64,000 nucleotides of DNA from the NCBI RefSeq assembly GCF_010998615.1, contig NZ_JAAEAH010000005.1:1-64000 (forward strand), read 5' to 3'. The number at the start of each line of letters is the position of its first letter. Within the stretch, counting starts at the first letter, position 1. The DNA is from Myxococcus sp. CA023 (GTDB lineage: Bacteria > Myxococcota > Myxococcia > Myxococcales > Myxococcaceae). Below the pieces are notes generated by a model. That model did not search any database, was not told where the DNA came from, and saw only the letters and a list, made by a program, of their open reading frames with translations. Position numbers and translations under genes: made by a program. Shown one piece after another: positions 62,360 through 64,000 of the stretch.

Positions 62360-63480
62360 GCGCGCTCGTCCTCGCGTCCCTGGTGTGGTGCGCCGTGGCC
62401 ACGGGCTTCAGCGCGGTGGCGTGCGTGCGTCTGTCGCGCGCGCGGGCTGGCGCCGCTCCCCAGCCCGGCGCGCTGCCGCCAGTGTTGCTGCTGCGCCCGG
62501 TGGACGCGCCCACGCCTCGAGAGCTGGAGAATCTGGCGCAGTCCATCGACTACGCCGGGCTGTTGGAACAGGTGGTGGTGTCGCCCTACCGTCCCCGGCT
62601 CGCCCCGGGCGTGCGGTGGCTTCCCAGCGATCCGCTGACGCCCAACCGGAAGGTGGGACACCTGCTGTATGCGCTGGACGTGTTGCCCGTGGGCGACCGG
62701 GTGGTGCTGTCGGTGGACGCGGACGTGGCGGTGACGGGCGCGCTGGTGGAAGGCCTGGCCGTGCCAGTGGCCGTGGGCGCCGCGCTGAGCACCGCGGCGC
62801 CGCTGCCAGTAGGGCCTCGGGACGGCGCGAGCCGGGCCATGGCGGGCCTTCTGCGTTACACACACCACAGCTTCCGGGCCCTGGATGCGATGAGCGCGGG
62901 CGCCAAGGCCGTGTGTGGCAAGGCTTTGGGCTTGTCTCCCGTGGCCGTGGAATCGCTGCGGCGGCTCGCGGACCACATCGGCGAGGACCTGGAGCTGGCC
63001 AAACGTCTTCACGCTCAGGGACTGGACGTGGTGCTGAGCAGCGCCCCGGCGGTGGTCCCCCTGGACGCCGAGGTGCCCTGGGCGGCGCCCCTGTCGCGCT
63101 TCACGCGCTGGATGCAGGTGCTGGCCAGTCACCGGCCCGCGCTGTATCCCACGGTGCCGCTGCTCTTCACGCCGACGCTGCCGCTGACGGTGCTGGCCGC
63201 GGCGCTGGGGTCGCCCGTGTTGGCGGGCTCGGTGGTGGGATTGGTGGCCGTGCGGACCTTGCTGGCGCTTCGGTTGGCCGGGCTCCACGCGCCGGTGGCG
63301 GACGCGGGGAGGGCCTACGCGGTGACGGACTGGTTGTTGGGCGAAGCGCTCTTGCTGGCTGCTTTCCTGCGCTCGCTGTGGCAGCAGGGCACGGTGACGT
63401 GGCGAGGGCAGACCTATGCGTTGCGCCCCGGAGGCCGAATGGTACGGGTAGCTTCGGAGCTGAGTGGAGGACCGGGATGA
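62356..63480 (+). CDS. Membrane glycosyltransferase of the carotenoid operon (GT2/GT21-like)
   Basis: 374 residues, ATG 62356 overlapping the crtC stop (ATGA). N-terminal membrane helix (about 4-22), GT-A core with VVLSVDADVAVTGALVEG (metal-binding DAD, about 120), HIGEDLELAKRLHAQGLDV (about 210) and RFTRWMQVL (Q/RxxRW-type, about 248), then C-terminal membrane segments (about 262-320). The architecture resembles ceramide-glucosyltransferase-type enzymes. In context it probably glycosylates the 1'-hydroxyl of the carotenoid. Confidence 0.88.
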   Translation: MSALVLASLVWCAVATGFSAVACVRLSRARAGAAPQPGALPPVLLLRPVDAPTPRELENLAQSIDYAGLLEQVVVSPYRPRLAPGVRWLPSDPLTPNRKVGHLLYALDVLPVGDRVVLSVDADVAVTGALVEGLAVPVAVGAALSTAAPLPVGPRDGASRAMAGLLRYTHHSFRALDAMSAGAKAVCGKALGLSPVAVESLRRLADHIGEDLELAKRLHAQGLDVVLSSAPAVVPLDAEVPWAAPLSRFTRWMQVLASHRPALYPTVPLLFTPTLPLTVLAAALGSPVLAGSVVGLVAVRTLLALRLAGLHAPVADAGRAYAVTDWLLGEALLLAAFLRSLWQQGTVTWRGQTYALRPGGRMVRVASELSGGPG

Positions 63481-63863
63481 CGTACGCGCGATTCCTCGGA
63501 CTGTTCGTGGTGGTGCCCATTCTCTTCCTGGCGTGGCGCTACCGCCGCACCTTCACGGCCAGGAGCCTGGCGCCCATGGGGCTCCTGCTCATCGTCGTGT
63601 ATGCGGCGACGTCTCCCTGGGACAACCTGGCGGTGAAGTGGGGCCTGTGGGGCTTCGACCCCGAGCGCATCTGGGGCATCAAGCTGGGGTACCTGCCTCT
63701 GGAGGAGTATCTCTTCTTCGGCCTTCAGACGTTGTTGGTGGGGCTGTGGGCCCAGGCCCGGCTGGCGCGTGCACTGGCGCCGGATGCCCAGGCGACTCGG
63801 CCCACGGCGGAGACGGGTGAGCGCCGCGACGGCGCGCTGACGGCTCGGGAGGTGGCGCCATGA
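63477..63863 (+). CDS. crtYc: Lycopene cyclase subunit c
   Basis: 128 residues, ATG 63477 overlapping the previous stop (ATGA). Small membrane protein with three hydrophobic segments; the conserved PWDN (about 50) and EEYLFFGLQT (about 76) identify the heterodimeric CrtYc/CrtYd-type lycopene cyclase. Together with CrtYd it closes one beta-ring. An Arg/Ala-rich tail follows the domain. Confidence 0.93.
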   Translation: MTYARFLGLFVVVPILFLAWRYRRTFTARSLAPMGLLLIVVYAATSPWDNLAVKWGLWGFDPERIWGIKLGYLPLEEYLFFGLQTLLVGLWAQARLARALAPDAQATRPTAETGERRDGALTAREVAP

Positions 63864-64000
63864 TGGAGACGAAGTGGGCATACCTCATCCACCTGTTGGG
63901 CTGGACGCTGCCGGTCATCGCCTTCCAGTTGGTGGTGCTGGTGCGCCACTACAAGGAACGCTCCGGCGCGGTGCTCAAGGCGGTGCTGCCGCCGGCCTTC
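63860..64000 (+). CDS. crtYd: Lycopene cyclase subunit d (partial, cut by the window end)
   Basis: First 47 codons; ATG 63860 (ATGATG) overlaps the crtYc stop. The start MMETKWAYLIHLLGWTLPVI and ALKAVLPPAF-like continuation match the N-terminus of CrtYd, partner of CrtYc. The rest of the gene, and presumably carA and carH, lie beyond the window. Confidence 0.85.
   Translation, partial: MMETKWAYLIHLLGWTLPVIAFQLVVLVRHYKERSGAVLKAVLPPAF

Overview
The window is high-GC chromosomal DNA (about 70% GC by eye, strong G/C at third codon positions) from a myxobacterium, almost certainly a Myxococcus species. The evidence is the light-inducible carB-type carotenoid operon at the right end, two PknB-type Ser/Thr kinases, PEGA, MopE-like and 'CDDGN..DGDGC' myxobacterial disulfide repeats, a GASLGG-type lipoprotein esterase and many lipobox proteins. 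I saw no rRNA, tRNA, CRISPR array, transposase or integrase.

Layout. 1-13.2 kb: housekeeping and stress genes. These are an Hsp70-like ATPase, a Q-rich lipoprotein, a DUF2490 protein, a pyrophosphatase-CHAD pair, an SDR-GST-SelO group, a Dps ferritin, a DUF4442 protein, a TonB-like protein, a lipase and an S46 peptidase. 13.3-28.2 kb: signalling and envelope genes. These are a PknB-type kinase, a degenerate cyclase-domain protein, a GST, a lipoprotein, a glycosyltransferase-HAD pair, a chemoreceptor, a host-attachment-family protein, a PEGA protein, a MopE-like protein, a second kinase with PEGA-like tail, an FHA-like protein, an esterase and an ATP-grasp enzyme. 28.5-33.0 kb: a 1500-residue modular amidohydrolase lipoprotein ending in a strong terminator.

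33.1-45.8 kb is a compositional island (visibly lower GC, A/T-ending codons) without mobility genes. It holds a 1795-residue lipoprotein with coiled coils around a glycine-zipper segment, a 2016-residue secreted SpvB/TcdB-mid/RHS protein with its own C-terminal toxin-like domain, and a small gene placed like an immunity gene. I read this as a Tc-toxin-like system: a candidate TcA-like pore or translocator (weak evidence), a TcB-TcC cocoon and effector (strong evidence), and an immunity candidate. It is the most interesting part of the window.

45.8-56.2 kb: a membrane metallophosphoesterase and its TetR partner, a giant RCC1-repeat lipoprotein (28 repeats, i.e. four sets of seven), two small or hypothetical genes, and a three-gene operon (redoxin-like, TIGR01777 epimerase, esterase). 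56.2-64.0 kb: a divergently transcribed, tightly coupled carotenoid operon crtE-crtI-crtB-crtI-crtC-glycosyltransferase-crtYc-crtYd (last gene cut by the window). It is preceded by an AAGGTT-N6-AACCTT palindrome and a TTGACA -35 box, as expected for the CarA/CarH-controlled carB promoter. The enzymes lead from farnesyl-PP to GGPP, phytoene, lycopene, 1-hydroxylated and monocyclised carotenoids and their glycosides.
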